From: an uncultured Lachnospiraceae bacterium
Lineage (GTDB): Bacteria > Bacillota > Clostridia > Lachnospirales > Lachnospiraceae
DNA length: 64,000 nucleotides
Assembly: GCA_948470335.1 (NCBI GenBank)
Contig: CAOKOL010000012.1
Location: 16,656 to 80,655, forward strand
Direction: 5' to 3'
Below the pieces are notes generated by a model that was given only the letters and a program-made list of their open reading frames with translations, searched no databases and was not told where the DNA came from. This document shows, in pieces, positions 7,538 to 17,244 of the stretch (position 1 is its first letter; every line of letters begins with the position of its first letter). The position numbers and the translations under genes were made by a program.

Positions 7538-8992
7538 ATGGAATTAGCGAAAATAACAATAGATCCTGTGCTGCTTACCTATGTCGCCCAGACGCTTGGC
7601 AGGGTGCCGGAGAATCTTTACGATTTTCAGAAGGTCAAAAACCTGGCTTGCGGAGGAAAGCCGGTATATCAGAAGCTGATCGATCCCCTTCGTGATCCTG
7701 TCCCGGAGCGGCTTGAGATCGTAAGAGGGGATTTCAGTGTGATCGGGAAAATGTCCCGGCTGAAAAAGCTGACCATTTCCGCTATGCAGGTCAATGATTT
7801 TTCTTTTTTAAAAACCTGTACCGCGCTGGAGAGCCTGGAGATCTCGGCCTGCGGGGTGATCGACTGTGCGTTTCTGAGGGAACTGAATGATTTAAAAAGC
7901 CTCAGCCTGCTTCACTGTCCGGGGCTTTTACATATGGAGGATCTTACGAAGATGCTCCGTCTGGCCCGGCTTTCTCTGGAGGGTACCGTGATCTCCGACG
8001 CCCGCTGTTTTGAGAACTGCAGGATTAAAGAGATTTATCTGCCGGAGCATTGCCTGAAACCCAAACAGGCAGAACAGCAGGCAGTTTCCAAAAAGACGGA
8101 AACAAAAGCACAGCCCTGTACAGGCGTACCGTTTAAAGCCGCAGTATGGAAGGAAGGGCAGTATCCGTACAGGCTTTTGGCCTTTGACTCGCCGTTGTGG
8201 GAATCATATCGGGGGGCTTACGGAAATGTGGCGGAGTATCTGGCGATTCTGACAGGAGAGCGGGAAAACGCACCTGAGACTTTTCAACTGCGCCGTCTGG
8301 AGAGAAGGCCCAGAACAAACTATGAAATGGCTTTTGACAATCTCTGCGAAAACCTGTGGCATCAGATGAGTTTTTATCCCGCCACATGGCTGGCGCTTCC
8401 ATATCTTGCCGGGCTTATGGAGGGCTGGAAAAAAGAGAATGATAAGGAATGGCTGTTTCAGGGGATTCTGGCTGTGGGAGGCTGTCTGGCCACGGATGTA
8501 TATGGAGACAGGCCCAAAGAAGACCAGGTGTGGGAAAGCTATGAAAAAGCTGCCCTGAGAATCCGGGATATAACCGTTGATTTTCTGGCGGAACATATGG
8601 ATTATGTACGGGAGAAGCATATTAGCTGGAGGCGGGGGTTTGCCTTTGCCGTTACGGCAATTTTGGGGGAGAAAACGCTGGCATTTATGCTTACCATGTC
8701 TGAGCTGGAATCCTGTTATATTGTCTGTCCGGGCTGTGAGAACTGTGATGAAGAAATTGAATTCGGTTATTTTGATCCTTCCGAGCGGATTGAAAAAGCG
8801 GAAATGCCTGCCGAAGAATGGGACGGCGAGAGCCTGACGGATGTAAAACTGTGGCTCTTTCATCTGTTCGGACTTCTGGGCGACGCGGAAGGCATGGAAC
8901 GGCTTTGTTATTACTTTGGAGATTATACCTGTCCCGAATGCGGGGAAATAACGCCGGTGTTTGCAGGGATGGAAGGGTATTTTCTGTCATAA
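7538..8992 (+). CDS. Leucine-rich-repeat protein with C-terminal Cys pairs
   Basis: Cytosolic-looking protein of 484 aa with no signal peptide. Residues about 70-170 contain four to five degenerate leucine-rich repeats (for example LKKLTISAMQVNDFSFL, LESLEISACG, LKSLSLLHCPGL, LARLSLEGTVI). The C-terminal half (about 200-484) is not recognised; it holds CPGCENC near residue 400 and CPECGE near the end, which together could bind a zinc ion. AAGGAG precedes the ATG. Similar LRR-plus-unknown proteins in gut Firmicutes often belong to immunity or effector families, but nothing here shows that. Confidence 0.72.
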   Translation: MELAKITIDPVLLTYVAQTLGRVPENLYDFQKVKNLACGGKPVYQKLIDPLRDPVPERLEIVRGDFSVIGKMSRLKKLTISAMQVNDFSFLKTCTALESLEISACGVIDCAFLRELNDLKSLSLLHCPGLLHMEDLTKMLRLARLSLEGTVISDARCFENCRIKEIYLPEHCLKPKQAEQQAVSKKTETKAQPCTGVPFKAAVWKEGQYPYRLLAFDSPLWESYRGAYGNVAEYLAILTGERENAPETFQLRRLERRPRTNYEMAFDNLCENLWHQMSFYPATWLALPYLAGLMEGWKKENDKEWLFQGILAVGGCLATDVYGDRPKEDQVWESYEKAALRIRDITVDFLAEHMDYVREKHISWRRGFAFAVTAILGEKTLAFMLTMSELESCYIVCPGCENCDEEIEFGYFDPSERIEKAEMPAEEWDGESLTDVKLWLFHLFGLLGDAEGMERLCYYFGDYTCPECGEITPVFAGMEGYFLS

Positions 8993-9091
8993 AGAAGGGA
9001 CTGGTTTTTCCGGCGTTGATACCGGGCCGGTAAAATATCATTTTGGGCTTGGCGCAGGGAAAGAAAATTTTGAGTGGGTATAGGAGAGGCT

Positions 9092-9559
9092 ATGAGTCAT
9101 TGGATTTTGGAAGTTACATGTATCGGTCTGAATAACTGCGGGAGATTTCCCGTCGAGTATACGGGGCGGGGAGCGGACAGATCGCCGGAATTTGTGCTTG
9201 AAAATTTATCTCCGGATGCAAAGACCCTTGCGGTTAAGCTGGAGGATTTATCCCATCCGATTAAGGAGTTTACCCATTGGCTGATCTGGAATATTCCGGT
9301 GTCTGACAGAATACCGGGAGGAATTCCTGCCGGAAAAACCGTGTCGGCGCTGGGAAATGCCTGCCAGGGCATCGGGTACGGATTTCACCGTTATGCGGGG
9401 CCGAAGCCGCCGAAAGGGAAAACGCATACATACCGCTTTACGGTTTATGCTCTGGACTGCGAGCTGCAAATCAGCGCAAATTCCATGAAAAGAAGTTTTT
9501 TAAAAAAAGCTGGGAAGCATATCATTCAGGCGGGAAGCGTTGTGGGGGTGTTTGAATAG
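9092..9559 (+). CDS. YbhB/YbcL family (PEBP-like) protein
   Basis: Protein of 155 aa of the phosphatidylethanolamine-binding / Raf kinase inhibitor-like family. Recognisable family blocks are SPEFVLENLSPDAKTLAV, the HWLIWNIP strand with its conserved His/Trp, GYGFHRYAGPKPPKG, and YRFTVYALD. These proteins bind small anionic ligands; cellular role in Firmicutes is unknown. The ATG at 9092 is chosen over one at 9074 because AGGAG lies five bases before it and family members begin close to the first strand. Confidence 0.88.
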   Translation: MSHWILEVTCIGLNNCGRFPVEYTGRGADRSPEFVLENLSPDAKTLAVKLEDLSHPIKEFTHWLIWNIPVSDRIPGGIPAGKTVSALGNACQGIGYGFHRYAGPKPPKGKTHTYRFTVYALDCELQISANSMKRSFLKKAGKHIIQAGSVVGVFE

Positions 9560-9603
9560 CGGCAGGATTGTTTTTTTATTTCATCTAAATTTTAATGAAA
9601 ATA

Positions 9604-9632
9604 TTGTATATAATAAAAGAATCATGTATAAT
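9604..9632 (+). promoter_or_regulatory. Promoter before leader element copy 2
   Basis: TTGTAT (9604-9609), 17 bases, TATAAT (9627-9632). Transcription would begin near 9639, just before the conserved leader element at 9642. A second overlapping TATAAT at 9609-9614 is also present. Confidence 0.55.
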
Positions 9633-9641
9633 TCAAAAGAA

Positions 9642-9763
9642 GGTAGTGTCAAGTAGTCAATGAAAAACAGCAACGGACTGTACAAGCTCCGGGAGGATTT
9701 ACAGACGCCAAAGTGGCTGTAAATTCTCCCAGATTCAAGGGGCTTGGGAGGGGCGTTGCGGAA
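9642..9763 (+). ncRNA. Structured leader element, copy 2
   Basis: 122 nt beginning GGTAGTGTCAA and ending GTTGCGGAA, like the copy at 2011-2170, and ending exactly 22 nt before the ATG of the antitoxin gene. Its internal structure is strong. CAAGCTCC (about 9683-9690) can pair with GGGGCTTG (about 9738-9745). Inside this, GGGAGGATTTACA pairs with TGTAAATTCTCCC (one G-T), and an apical GCCA-AAG-TGGC sits at the tip. The hairpin bears no sequence similarity to those of copy 1, so the structure varies while the flanks are kept. Confidence 0.55.
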
Positions 9764-9785
9764 CTAAATTCAGGGAGGCGTTTGA

Positions 9786-10055
9786 ATGAATCCGACATTA
9801 TTGGATTTGACGGAACGGCTTGTTCCCATTTCGGATTTCAGCCAGGGAAAAGCGGGGAAAATTTTTAATGATGTGGCGCAGAATAACAATGCGTATATTG
9901 TTTTGAAAAATAATCAGCCGACGGCAGTCGTATTATCAGTCAAGGAATACCGGGAGACTCAGGAAAAGCTTTCCAGGCTGGAGAGATTGCTGGAAAAAAT
10001 CGAAAAGAGATATGGCGACAGTTTATTGAAAGATATCGTTGATGATTTGGCATAA
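9786..10055 (+). CDS. Phd/YefM-family antitoxin, orphan
   Basis: Protein of 89 aa with the Phd/YefM fold: VPISDFSQGKAGKIFNDVAQ then YIVLKNNQPTAVVLSVKEY in the DNA-binding N-terminal half, and a helical toxin-binding tail (YRETQEKLSRLERLLEKIEK). Family members repress their own operon and neutralise a RelE/Doc-type toxin. No toxin gene follows: the next gene is a large membrane glycosyltransferase-like protein 27 bases away. It may be solitary, act on a toxin elsewhere, or serve as a local repressor. It has its own promoter and the structured leader before it. Confidence 0.85.
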   Translation: MNPTLLDLTERLVPISDFSQGKAGKIFNDVAQNNNAYIVLKNNQPTAVVLSVKEYRETQEKLSRLERLLEKIEKRYGDSLLKDIVDDLA

Positions 10056-10082
10056 AAACTATATTAAGGTTTGGAAAAACAC

Positions 10083-12515
10083 ATGACAATAAAACTACGG
10101 AATTTTCTGAAAACGAACGGTGCCGTAATTCTGTTTTTTACGGCATTTTTATTGTACGGCCTTTTAACGGTAAAAGACTATGGCATTTCCACCGATGAGC
10201 TGATTGAGCGGGAAAGCAGCCTGATTACGTACCGGTATATGGTGCCTTCCGTGGCGGATGTGGTGACGGAGACAGTAAACTTTCCGGAGCTTGTGCCGCT
10301 TTTGGAATATAAAGACCGTTATTATGGCATGGCGGTGCAGATTCCGGCGGTGGTGGTGGAGCATCTGTTGGGATTTCGGCTGGATATCCGCAAGGTGTTT
10401 CTGATGCGGCATCTGTACAATTTTCTCATGTTTTTTACGGCGGCCGCATTTTTTTATAAGCTGTGCAGGAAGCTGGGCCACGGCATGGGGGCGTCTCTTC
10501 TGGGTGTAGCCATCCTGATTCTGACCCCCAGGATTCTGGCTCACGCCTACTATAATATCAAGGACATGATGTTTCTGTCCGTGTTTGTGATTACCCTGTA
10601 TTTTGGATTTTTATGTATCGAAGCATTTTCGTGGAAACGGCTGATCCCCTTTGCTTTTTTCGGCGCGCTTTGCACCAATATCAGAGTTGTCGGGGCGATG
10701 GTGATCGCAGTCTGTCTGGTGACGGCGTTTGTGAAAAGCCTGTCAGAGAAGCGGTGGAAACGGACTTTCTGTTACTGTTTTGCGGCAGGGGCGCTTTGTT
10801 TTGGGTTTTATTATGTGATGACGCCGATTATCTGGCATGATACCTGGCACCAGATTCGGAATCTGATGGATACCTTTTCCAACTATGTGGTCTGGTATAC
10901 CCGCACGTATTTTATGGGGGAATATATTCTGTCCACGGAGCTGCCCTGGTATTATCTGTTTGTGAATATCGGGATTACCACGCCGGTGTTTTATCTGGCG
11001 ATGTTTGTGTGCGGCGCAGCGGCATTGCTGTTTCGCGGCGGAAAGGGACTGGCGGCCAGGCGGAAGCCGGAAGGGACGGACTGGTATTATATCGGTCTGG
11101 CGGTGAATCTGATCGTTCCCTTTGTCTATGTGCTGGTCAGCAGGCCGGTTCTGTATAACGGCTGGCGGCATTTTTATTTTGTCTATCCGATGATGGTGCT
11201 GGTGATGCTGTACGGGATTACTGGGCTGGGGCGGTTGTGTCTGCGTCTTCCGGGGAAAAATGTTGCGGAACAGAGTCCGATAAAAAAGGCTGTGTCGGGA
11301 AAAAACCCGGCCGCATTGGCCTACGGCTGTATAACAGCCGCCTGTATTTTGTCGGCTGGCATATGGATCTGCCGGAATCATCCCTATGAATATGCCTTTT
11401 TTAACCGGGCTGCCCTGCCCTATGTGACGGAATATTTCCAGAAAGATTATTGGAACGTAAGCCAGTACGAGCTGCTGCGGTATGCCTGTGAGCAGGACGG
11501 GCGGGAGGAGCTGAAAGTGTGGGTTTTGCCGGAGAATGCCATTGTGTTTCAGCCGCCGGAGCACAGGAACAGGATTAAGCAGGTGGTGAATCAGGATGAT
11601 GCGGACTATATTGTGACGGCCTACACGGCTTCCTGCGAGGAAGAACGGCTGACGCAGTATTATTTATACGATGAGCCGAAAGCGGTCTGGGTGGACGGCG
11701 TGAAGATCAGTTCCCTGTTCCGGCGGGCTTATGACCCGTCTCTTAGGTCGGTGCTTACGGAGGAGGGGGACAGACTCCGGTACAATGTGAACGGAATGGT
11801 CTGGGAAATGACTTACGAGGGGGAGGAGACGGTACTTCACGGCGTCAGCCGGTCAGAACTGATCCTGGACAGGCTGTTTATCCGGGGGACGGACGGGCCG
11901 CTGATGGAGACGCTGCAGATTTTCGTGTCTGAGGACGGGACAAGTTTTAAGGAGCTTGCGCTGGAACAGGATTTTCCCTCGGCGGAAAATGAACGGACCG
12001 CCTGCTATCAGGGACAGCCGGTAACGGATGTGGTGATCAGACATAAGACGGCCGACGAAGCGGCGTTTACGGTCAGCCTGCTTGCGGCAAGGCAGCCGGG
12101 AGAGGAAGCGGCGGCCGTGGCTTCCATGATTGCGTCGGCTTCTGCTTCTGTCAGGGAGGACCAGGCAGAGCGGGCCTGTGACGGCAATCAGGAGAGCCGC
12201 TGGACCAGCGGAACGGCCCAGAAGGAAGGGATGTTCTATCAGATGGAGCTGAAAGATAGGGTTACATTTGACAGTCTGGTGCTGGATTCTTACACGAGTA
12301 CCGGGGACGAGGGAAAAAATCTGACGATATCCTGTTCGGAGGACGGAAAGAAGTGGGTTCCCATAGACGCCGCTACGCAGGACGGAATTCACTATACCTT
12401 TGCGCCGGTATCCTGCCGTTATCTCCGGCTGGAGGTGGGAGCGGTGGATTCGGAGAATATTAATAACTGGTCCATTCACGAGATCGGGCTTATGACGGAG
12501 ACGAAAGCGAAATAA
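10083..12515 (+). CDS. Membrane glycosyltransferase-like protein with discoidin domains (paralog 1)
   Basis: Protein of 810 aa. The N-terminal about 440 residues hold roughly ten membrane segments of a GT-C type. An acidic pair sits in the first external loop (KDYGISTDELIERESS), the expected place for the catalytic Asp of PMT/ArnT-like enzymes. Other blocks shared with the two paralogs are YNIKD, LYNGWRHFYF and NHPYEYAFFN. The C-terminal about 350 residues are extracytoplasmic and contain two beta-sandwich modules, the last (about 675-800) a good F5/8 type C (discoidin) domain. Likely transfers a sugar from a polyprenyl carrier to a surface glycan or protein (inference). The ATG at 10083 is preferred to a TTG at 10071. 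Confidence 0.75.
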   Translation: MTIKLRNFLKTNGAVILFFTAFLLYGLLTVKDYGISTDELIERESSLITYRYMVPSVADVVTETVNFPELVPLLEYKDRYYGMAVQIPAVVVEHLLGFRLDIRKVFLMRHLYNFLMFFTAAAFFYKLCRKLGHGMGASLLGVAILILTPRILAHAYYNIKDMMFLSVFVITLYFGFLCIEAFSWKRLIPFAFFGALCTNIRVVGAMVIAVCLVTAFVKSLSEKRWKRTFCYCFAAGALCFGFYYVMTPIIWHDTWHQIRNLMDTFSNYVVWYTRTYFMGEYILSTELPWYYLFVNIGITTPVFYLAMFVCGAAALLFRGGKGLAARRKPEGTDWYYIGLAVNLIVPFVYVLVSRPVLYNGWRHFYFVYPMMVLVMLYGITGLGRLCLRLPGKNVAEQSPIKKAVSGKNPAALAYGCITAACILSAGIWICRNHPYEYAFFNRAALPYVTEYFQKDYWNVSQYELLRYACEQDGREELKVWVLPENAIVFQPPEHRNRIKQVVNQDDADYIVTAYTASCEEERLTQYYLYDEPKAVWVDGVKISSLFRRAYDPSLRSVLTEEGDRLRYNVNGMVWEMTYEGEETVLHGVSRSELILDRLFIRGTDGPLMETLQIFVSEDGTSFKELALEQDFPSAENERTACYQGQPVTDVVIRHKTADEAAFTVSLLAARQPGEEAAAVASMIASASASVREDQAERACDGNQESRWTSGTAQKEGMFYQMELKDRVTFDSLVLDSYTSTGDEGKNLTISCSEDGKKWVPIDAATQDGIHYTFAPVSCRYLRLEVGAVDSENINNWSIHEIGLMTETKAK

Positions 12516-12603
12516 CCGGGTATCTGCCGTTTCGGATGAGGTTTGGAAGAAGCAGGGATAAGGCCGGGGCGGCATGTACAGGATAACGGGAGGTGTGTTC
12601 GAT

Positions 12604-15339
12604 ATGGATAAGGACGGACGGGAAGCCGGGAAAGAAAGGGAAAGAGCGGAGAAGAAAAAGATATCGTCGGTTTGCGTGCTGCTGTTTTTCGCGGTGCTGT
12701 TTCTCTACGGCTGCTTTGCATTCAATGATTACGGTATTTCGGTGGATGAAGATGTGGAGCGGAACACCAGTCTTGTAACCTATAAGCATCTGGTGCCCTC
12801 CGTGTCCGATCTTGTGACGGACTCCGTAAATTTTCCGGAGATCGAGGCGCTGGACAGTTATATAGACAGATATTATGGGGTGGCGGTGCAGTTGCCGACG
12901 GTGGCGGCAGAGCATCTGTTCGGATTTCGGCTGCCGCTTAGAACGGTATATCTGATTCGGCATTTTTATACGTTTTTGCTGTTCTACGGGGCGGCGGCTG
13001 TGTTTTATTTCCTTGGAAAGCGGCTTACGGGGAGCCGGTGGGCAGCGCTGTTCGGAGTGGCAATGCTGGTGCTTTCCCCCCGGATGCTGGCCGAATCCTT
13101 CTATAATATCAAGGATATCATATTCCTTTCTTTTGTGATTTACAATCTGTATGCCGGCGTCTGCTTTCTGGATAAGCCTGCGCTGAAAAACGGCATCCTG
13201 CTGGCGGTTGTTTCCGCGCTCTGCATCAATGTACGGGTGGTGGGAGCGGTGGTGCTGGCATCCTGTCTTGCCGTGGGGTTTGTGAAAGAAATCACAAGGC
13301 TGTACGCAGGTCTGAAAGGTGTGAAAAAAACCGCGGATCCGGTCGAAGCTGCCGCGTTAAAGCAAACCGAATATTCAAAGGGAGCCGCAAGAAGGTTCGT
13401 CAAAGTCTGCTTATTGCTGGCGGCAGTTTTGGCGGCCAGCCTTGGGTTTTATATTCTCTCGCTGCCGGTGCTGTGGAAAAATCCGATCGCGGAGCTGGTG
13501 AACACGGTAAGGACCTTTTCTGATTTTACCAACTGGGACGATATTTTCTGGTACCGTGGTTATCCGGTTCGGGGAAATAATCTGCCCCGGAGTTATCTGT
13601 TTGTATGGATCTTTATTTCCACGCCGGTTTTATATCTGGGTTTGTTCGCGATGGGAATTGCCGAGCGGTTTGCGGCATGGGTCAGGGCGCTGTGGGACGC
13701 GGTTCGGGGGAACAGGCGGACAGAGACATTTCCTGGGCTCCGGAATCATATTTTCTTTGGGATGGTGCTTGTGATTCCCCTTTGCTATGTGGTGCTGCGC
13801 AGACCCACACTGTACAATGGCTGGCGGCATTTTTATTTTCTGTACGCCGTCATTCTGATTTATGCCATGTACGGCGCGGTATTTCTGTGGCGGGCTGTCA
13901 CCGGACTGGATGAAAGACGAAAGCAGACAGGGCCGGAGGGGCAGAGCGGAGAACAGAGCCGGGAAAGCGTTAAAATACGGCGCGCGGAAGAAAAACAGAC
14001 TTGGCGGGAAATGCTGAAAAAATACCGGTGGCGCGCAGTCTGCGGCTTTTTTCTCTCCGCCTGTATGGCACTGACTTTTGGCTGGATGGTGAAAAACCAT
14101 CCTTATGAATACGTGTATTTCAACCCTCTGGTACGAACATATGCCCTCCGTAATTTCGAACTGGATTACTGGGCGGTGTCGGAGGCGGATCTGTTCCGCT
14201 ATCTCTGCGCTTATGACGACAGGGAGGAAATCAGACTCTGGTGTACGTTCAGCGATTACTATAAATCGCTGGCGATGCTGCCCAAGGAGGACCAGGCCCG
14301 GCTGGTTTACACAGACAGTCCCATGGAGGCGGACTATGCGGTCTGCCGGGATCTGATGAAGACCAGCATTGAGCAGATGGAGCGGCAGTTTGCCTTTGAG
14401 GAGGTATATTCTGTCGTGGTGGACGGCCGGGTGATCAATTCCCTGTTCCGGCGCACCGATGCTGCCGTAATGAAAAGTGTGATTATCCGGAAAGATGGCA
14501 CGCTGTTTTGCAGCGGGGACGGAACTGTCTGGAAGCTGGCAGTGGAATCCTTGGGGGAGGCATCGGAATCTGTTTCGGACAGGAGTTCCGGAAAGGCGGA
14601 GGCGAATTCCGGCGCGGCACAGGATACACAGGGAATGGCTCTGCTCTCTGATCTGGGGATGGAAATGGAACTGACAAAAATTTCCGTGCGCCATGAGAAT
14701 CAGACTTTTCTGGAAGGAGTTCAGTTTTTTGTCTCCACGGACGGGCAGAACTGGAGGGAGCTGTCTTTGGCGGAAAATCATGAGGATTATATTCTCTATG
14801 GAAGAAAGACTGTCTTTCAGGGCGCGGGACCGGCGCGGTATCTGAAACTGACACACCGGGAGGGACTTCTGCCGGAGGACTCGTCAGATTTGAATCTGGA
14901 AATCGAGTTGTTTGCGGACCGGGAAAATCAGACGGAGCTGACAGTTTCTCCGATGATCGAGCGGGTGACAGGACATGAAAACGCGGTGCTGTCGGCTCAG
15001 GCTGCGGACGGAAACCTGATGACCCGGTGGCAGTCGGAGGATGTGCAGAGACAGGGCATTGCCTTTGACATTGTGCTGGATGACATTTATTCCCTGTCCG
15101 GAATCCGCCTGGATACCGGCGAGTCGTCCAATGAGTATCCGAGAGCCCTGCGGATTTTTGCCACGAAGGATGAAGCGGAGTGGACAGAGCTTCCGGTGGA
15201 AACCGGCGATCAGATGTTCTTTACATTCCCTGAGACTGAGGTTAAGGCGCTCCGGCTGATTACCGGAAATATGGATGCCATGGATGTAAGAGACCGGTGG
15301 TCTATCTATGAGATTTCGCTGATGCGGCGTGGGGAGTAA
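12604..15339 (+). CDS. Membrane glycosyltransferase-like protein with discoidin domains (paralog 2)
   Basis: Protein of 911 aa, same architecture as paralog 1 and 88 bases behind it: short charged cytoplasmic N terminus, TM1, external loop NDYGISVDEDVERNTSL with the acidic pair, YNIKD, LYNGWRHFYFLY, NHPYEYVYFNP, DYWAVS, then two external discoidin-like modules, the last from about 785 to 905. It is longer than its relatives because of charged insertions around residues 235-265 and 430-475 and a Ser/Gly/Ala-rich linker near 645-670. The ATG at 12604 has GGGAGGTG at optimal spacing; an in-frame ATG at 12574 lacks one. Confidence 0.75.
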   Translation: MDKDGREAGKERERAEKKKISSVCVLLFFAVLFLYGCFAFNDYGISVDEDVERNTSLVTYKHLVPSVSDLVTDSVNFPEIEALDSYIDRYYGVAVQLPTVAAEHLFGFRLPLRTVYLIRHFYTFLLFYGAAAVFYFLGKRLTGSRWAALFGVAMLVLSPRMLAESFYNIKDIIFLSFVIYNLYAGVCFLDKPALKNGILLAVVSALCINVRVVGAVVLASCLAVGFVKEITRLYAGLKGVKKTADPVEAAALKQTEYSKGAARRFVKVCLLLAAVLAASLGFYILSLPVLWKNPIAELVNTVRTFSDFTNWDDIFWYRGYPVRGNNLPRSYLFVWIFISTPVLYLGLFAMGIAERFAAWVRALWDAVRGNRRTETFPGLRNHIFFGMVLVIPLCYVVLRRPTLYNGWRHFYFLYAVILIYAMYGAVFLWRAVTGLDERRKQTGPEGQSGEQSRESVKIRRAEEKQTWREMLKKYRWRAVCGFFLSACMALTFGWMVKNHPYEYVYFNPLVRTYALRNFELDYWAVSEADLFRYLCAYDDREEIRLWCTFSDYYKSLAMLPKEDQARLVYTDSPMEADYAVCRDLMKTSIEQMERQFAFEEVYSVVVDGRVINSLFRRTDAAVMKSVIIRKDGTLFCSGDGTVWKLAVESLGEASESVSDRSSGKAEANSGAAQDTQGMALLSDLGMEMELTKISVRHENQTFLEGVQFFVSTDGQNWRELSLAENHEDYILYGRKTVFQGAGPARYLKLTHREGLLPEDSSDLNLEIELFADRENQTELTVSPMIERVTGHENAVLSAQAADGNLMTRWQSEDVQRQGIAFDIVLDDIYSLSGIRLDTGESSNEYPRALRIFATKDEAEWTELPVETGDQMFFTFPETEVKALRLITGNMDAMDVRDRWSIYEISLMRRGE

Positions 15340-15416
15340 GTCTGAGAGTGACAAGGCGATATCCGTTCGGATTCCCTTCACAATAAATCATATCAATGAT
15401 AACGAGGTGAACTGAC

Positions 15417-17207
15417 ATGATAAAAGAGAGATTGAATCAGTTGAGAAAGCTGATGGCGGAAAAAGGCATTGACGCCTATCTGATTCCGTCGGGAGACTAT
15501 CACGGCTCCGAGTATGTGGGAGAATATTTCCGGCTCAGAGCCTATATGTCCGGTTTTAAAGGTTCTGCCGGAACCCTTCTGGTGACAGACGGCTGGGCCG
15601 GGCTGTGGACGGACGGCCGGTATTTTATTCAGGCGGCGAAAGAGCTTTCCGGCAGCGGCATTGAGCTGATGAAGATGGGAGAGCAGGAGGTGCCCACGGT
15701 AGAACAGTATCTGGAAAAGCAGATCCGGGAGGGCGGCTGTCTGGGCTTTGACGGCCGGGTGGTCAGCGTGGCGGAAGTCCGGGAGATGGAAAAGGTCTTA
15801 AAGAAGAAACAGATCCGTTTTTACGGGGCGGAAGACCTGGCCGGAAGTCTGTGGACAGACCGTCCCCAGATGCCGAAAGAGCCGGCATTTTTCCTAAAGG
15901 AACAGTACAGCGGCAAAAGCGTGGCCGAGAAGCTGAAAGATCTGCGCGGGACGATGGAGGAAAAGGGAGCGGCATACCATGTGCTGACCGCCCTGGACGA
16001 GATTGCCTGGCTGTTTAATATGCGGGGGAATGATATCAGGTGTACGCCGGTGGCGCTGGCTTACGCCGTGATCGGCATGGAGCAGGCGTGGCTGTATGTT
16101 CATGAGGAAATTTTGAATGATGAGCTGCGGCGGCAGTTTGAAGCCGTGAACGTATCGATCCGGCCCTATGACGGGCTGATCGCCGATGTGGAGGCGCTGA
16201 ATGGAAAGGGAAAAATCCTTGTTGATCCCTATCGGCTGAACGACGCGATCTATGAGAAAATCGCTCCGGAGCAGGTGATTGAGGACGTGAATCCCTGTCT
16301 GCTGAAAAAAGCCGTCAAAAATCCCGTGGAGATGGAAAATGCCCGTCTGGCCCATTTGAAAGACGGAGCGGCCATGGCAAAATTTTTATGCTGGGTGAAA
16401 ACCAATGTGGGAAAAATCCCGATGACAGAGTACTCGGTGGAACAGTATGTGAATCAGTGCCGGGCGGAGCAGGAAGGTTTTCTGGAGCTGAGTTTTGACA
16501 CAATTTCCGCCTATGGCGGCAACGGAGCCATGTGCCACTATAAGGCGACAGAGGAAAACTGCGCCGCGGTGGAGCCGAAGGGTCTTTTGCTGGTGGATTC
16601 CGGCGGACAGTACATGGAGGGGACTACGGATATCACGAGAACCGTTGCGGTGGGGTCGGTGACTGACGAGGAACGGCTTCACTATACGCTGGTGTTAAAG
16701 GGCATGATTAATCTGGCGCGGGCGAAGTTTCTTTCCGGCGTCCGCGGAATCGGCCTTGACTACCTGGCCAGAGAACCGCTGTGGCAGAGAGGGCTTGACT
16801 ATAACCACGGCACGGGCCATGGGGTGGGACAACTGTTAAGTGTCCATGAAAGCCCCAACAGCTTCCGCTGGAAATGGCAGCCGGGCCTGGAAAGCGCGGT
16901 TCTGGAGGAGGGAATGATTACTTCCGACGAACCGGGATATTATGAGGAAAATTCCCACGGCATCCGGACGGAAAACCTGCTGCTCTGCGTGAAGGATGAG
17001 AAAAATCAGTACGGTCAGTTTATGCGGTTTGAGACGCTGACGATGGTGCCCATTGATCTGGAGCCTGCGGATCTTTCGCTGCTGACGGAGGAGGAAATCC
17101 GGTGGATCAACGATTATCACCGGGAAGTTTATGAAAAGATTTCTCCCAGGGTGACGGAAGATGTGGCCAGGTGGCTGAAAGAGGCCACAAAGCCGGTGGC
17201 GGGATAA
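15417..17207 (+). CDS. Xaa-Pro aminopeptidase, M24 family
   Basis: Cytosolic metallo-aminopeptidase of 596 aa that removes N-terminal residues preceding proline. It has two creatinase-like N-terminal domains (about 1-310; GTLLVTDGWAGLWTDGRYF) and a C-terminal pita-bread domain. Metal ligands visible are the Asp pair in LLVDSGGQYMEGTTDITRT, the His in NHGTGHGVGQ, the Glu in SDEPGYYEE and the final Glu in MRFETLT. The length and three-domain layout match the eukaryote-like APP1 group common in Firmicutes. AACGAGGTGAAC precedes the ATG. It lies between a glycosyltransferase-like gene and mutY without obvious functional link. Confidence 0.93.
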   Translation: MIKERLNQLRKLMAEKGIDAYLIPSGDYHGSEYVGEYFRLRAYMSGFKGSAGTLLVTDGWAGLWTDGRYFIQAAKELSGSGIELMKMGEQEVPTVEQYLEKQIREGGCLGFDGRVVSVAEVREMEKVLKKKQIRFYGAEDLAGSLWTDRPQMPKEPAFFLKEQYSGKSVAEKLKDLRGTMEEKGAAYHVLTALDEIAWLFNMRGNDIRCTPVALAYAVIGMEQAWLYVHEEILNDELRRQFEAVNVSIRPYDGLIADVEALNGKGKILVDPYRLNDAIYEKIAPEQVIEDVNPCLLKKAVKNPVEMENARLAHLKDGAAMAKFLCWVKTNVGKIPMTEYSVEQYVNQCRAEQEGFLELSFDTISAYGGNGAMCHYKATEENCAAVEPKGLLLVDSGGQYMEGTTDITRTVAVGSVTDEERLHYTLVLKGMINLARAKFLSGVRGIGLDYLAREPLWQRGLDYNHGTGHGVGQLLSVHESPNSFRWKWQPGLESAVLEEGMITSDEPGYYEENSHGIRTENLLLCVKDEKNQYGQFMRFETLTMVPIDLEPADLSLLTEEEIRWINDYHREVYEKISPRVTEDVARWLKEATKPVAG

Positions 17208-17244
17208 AAAGGTTCGGCGCGGCTGAAAACGGATAGGGAGGGCT

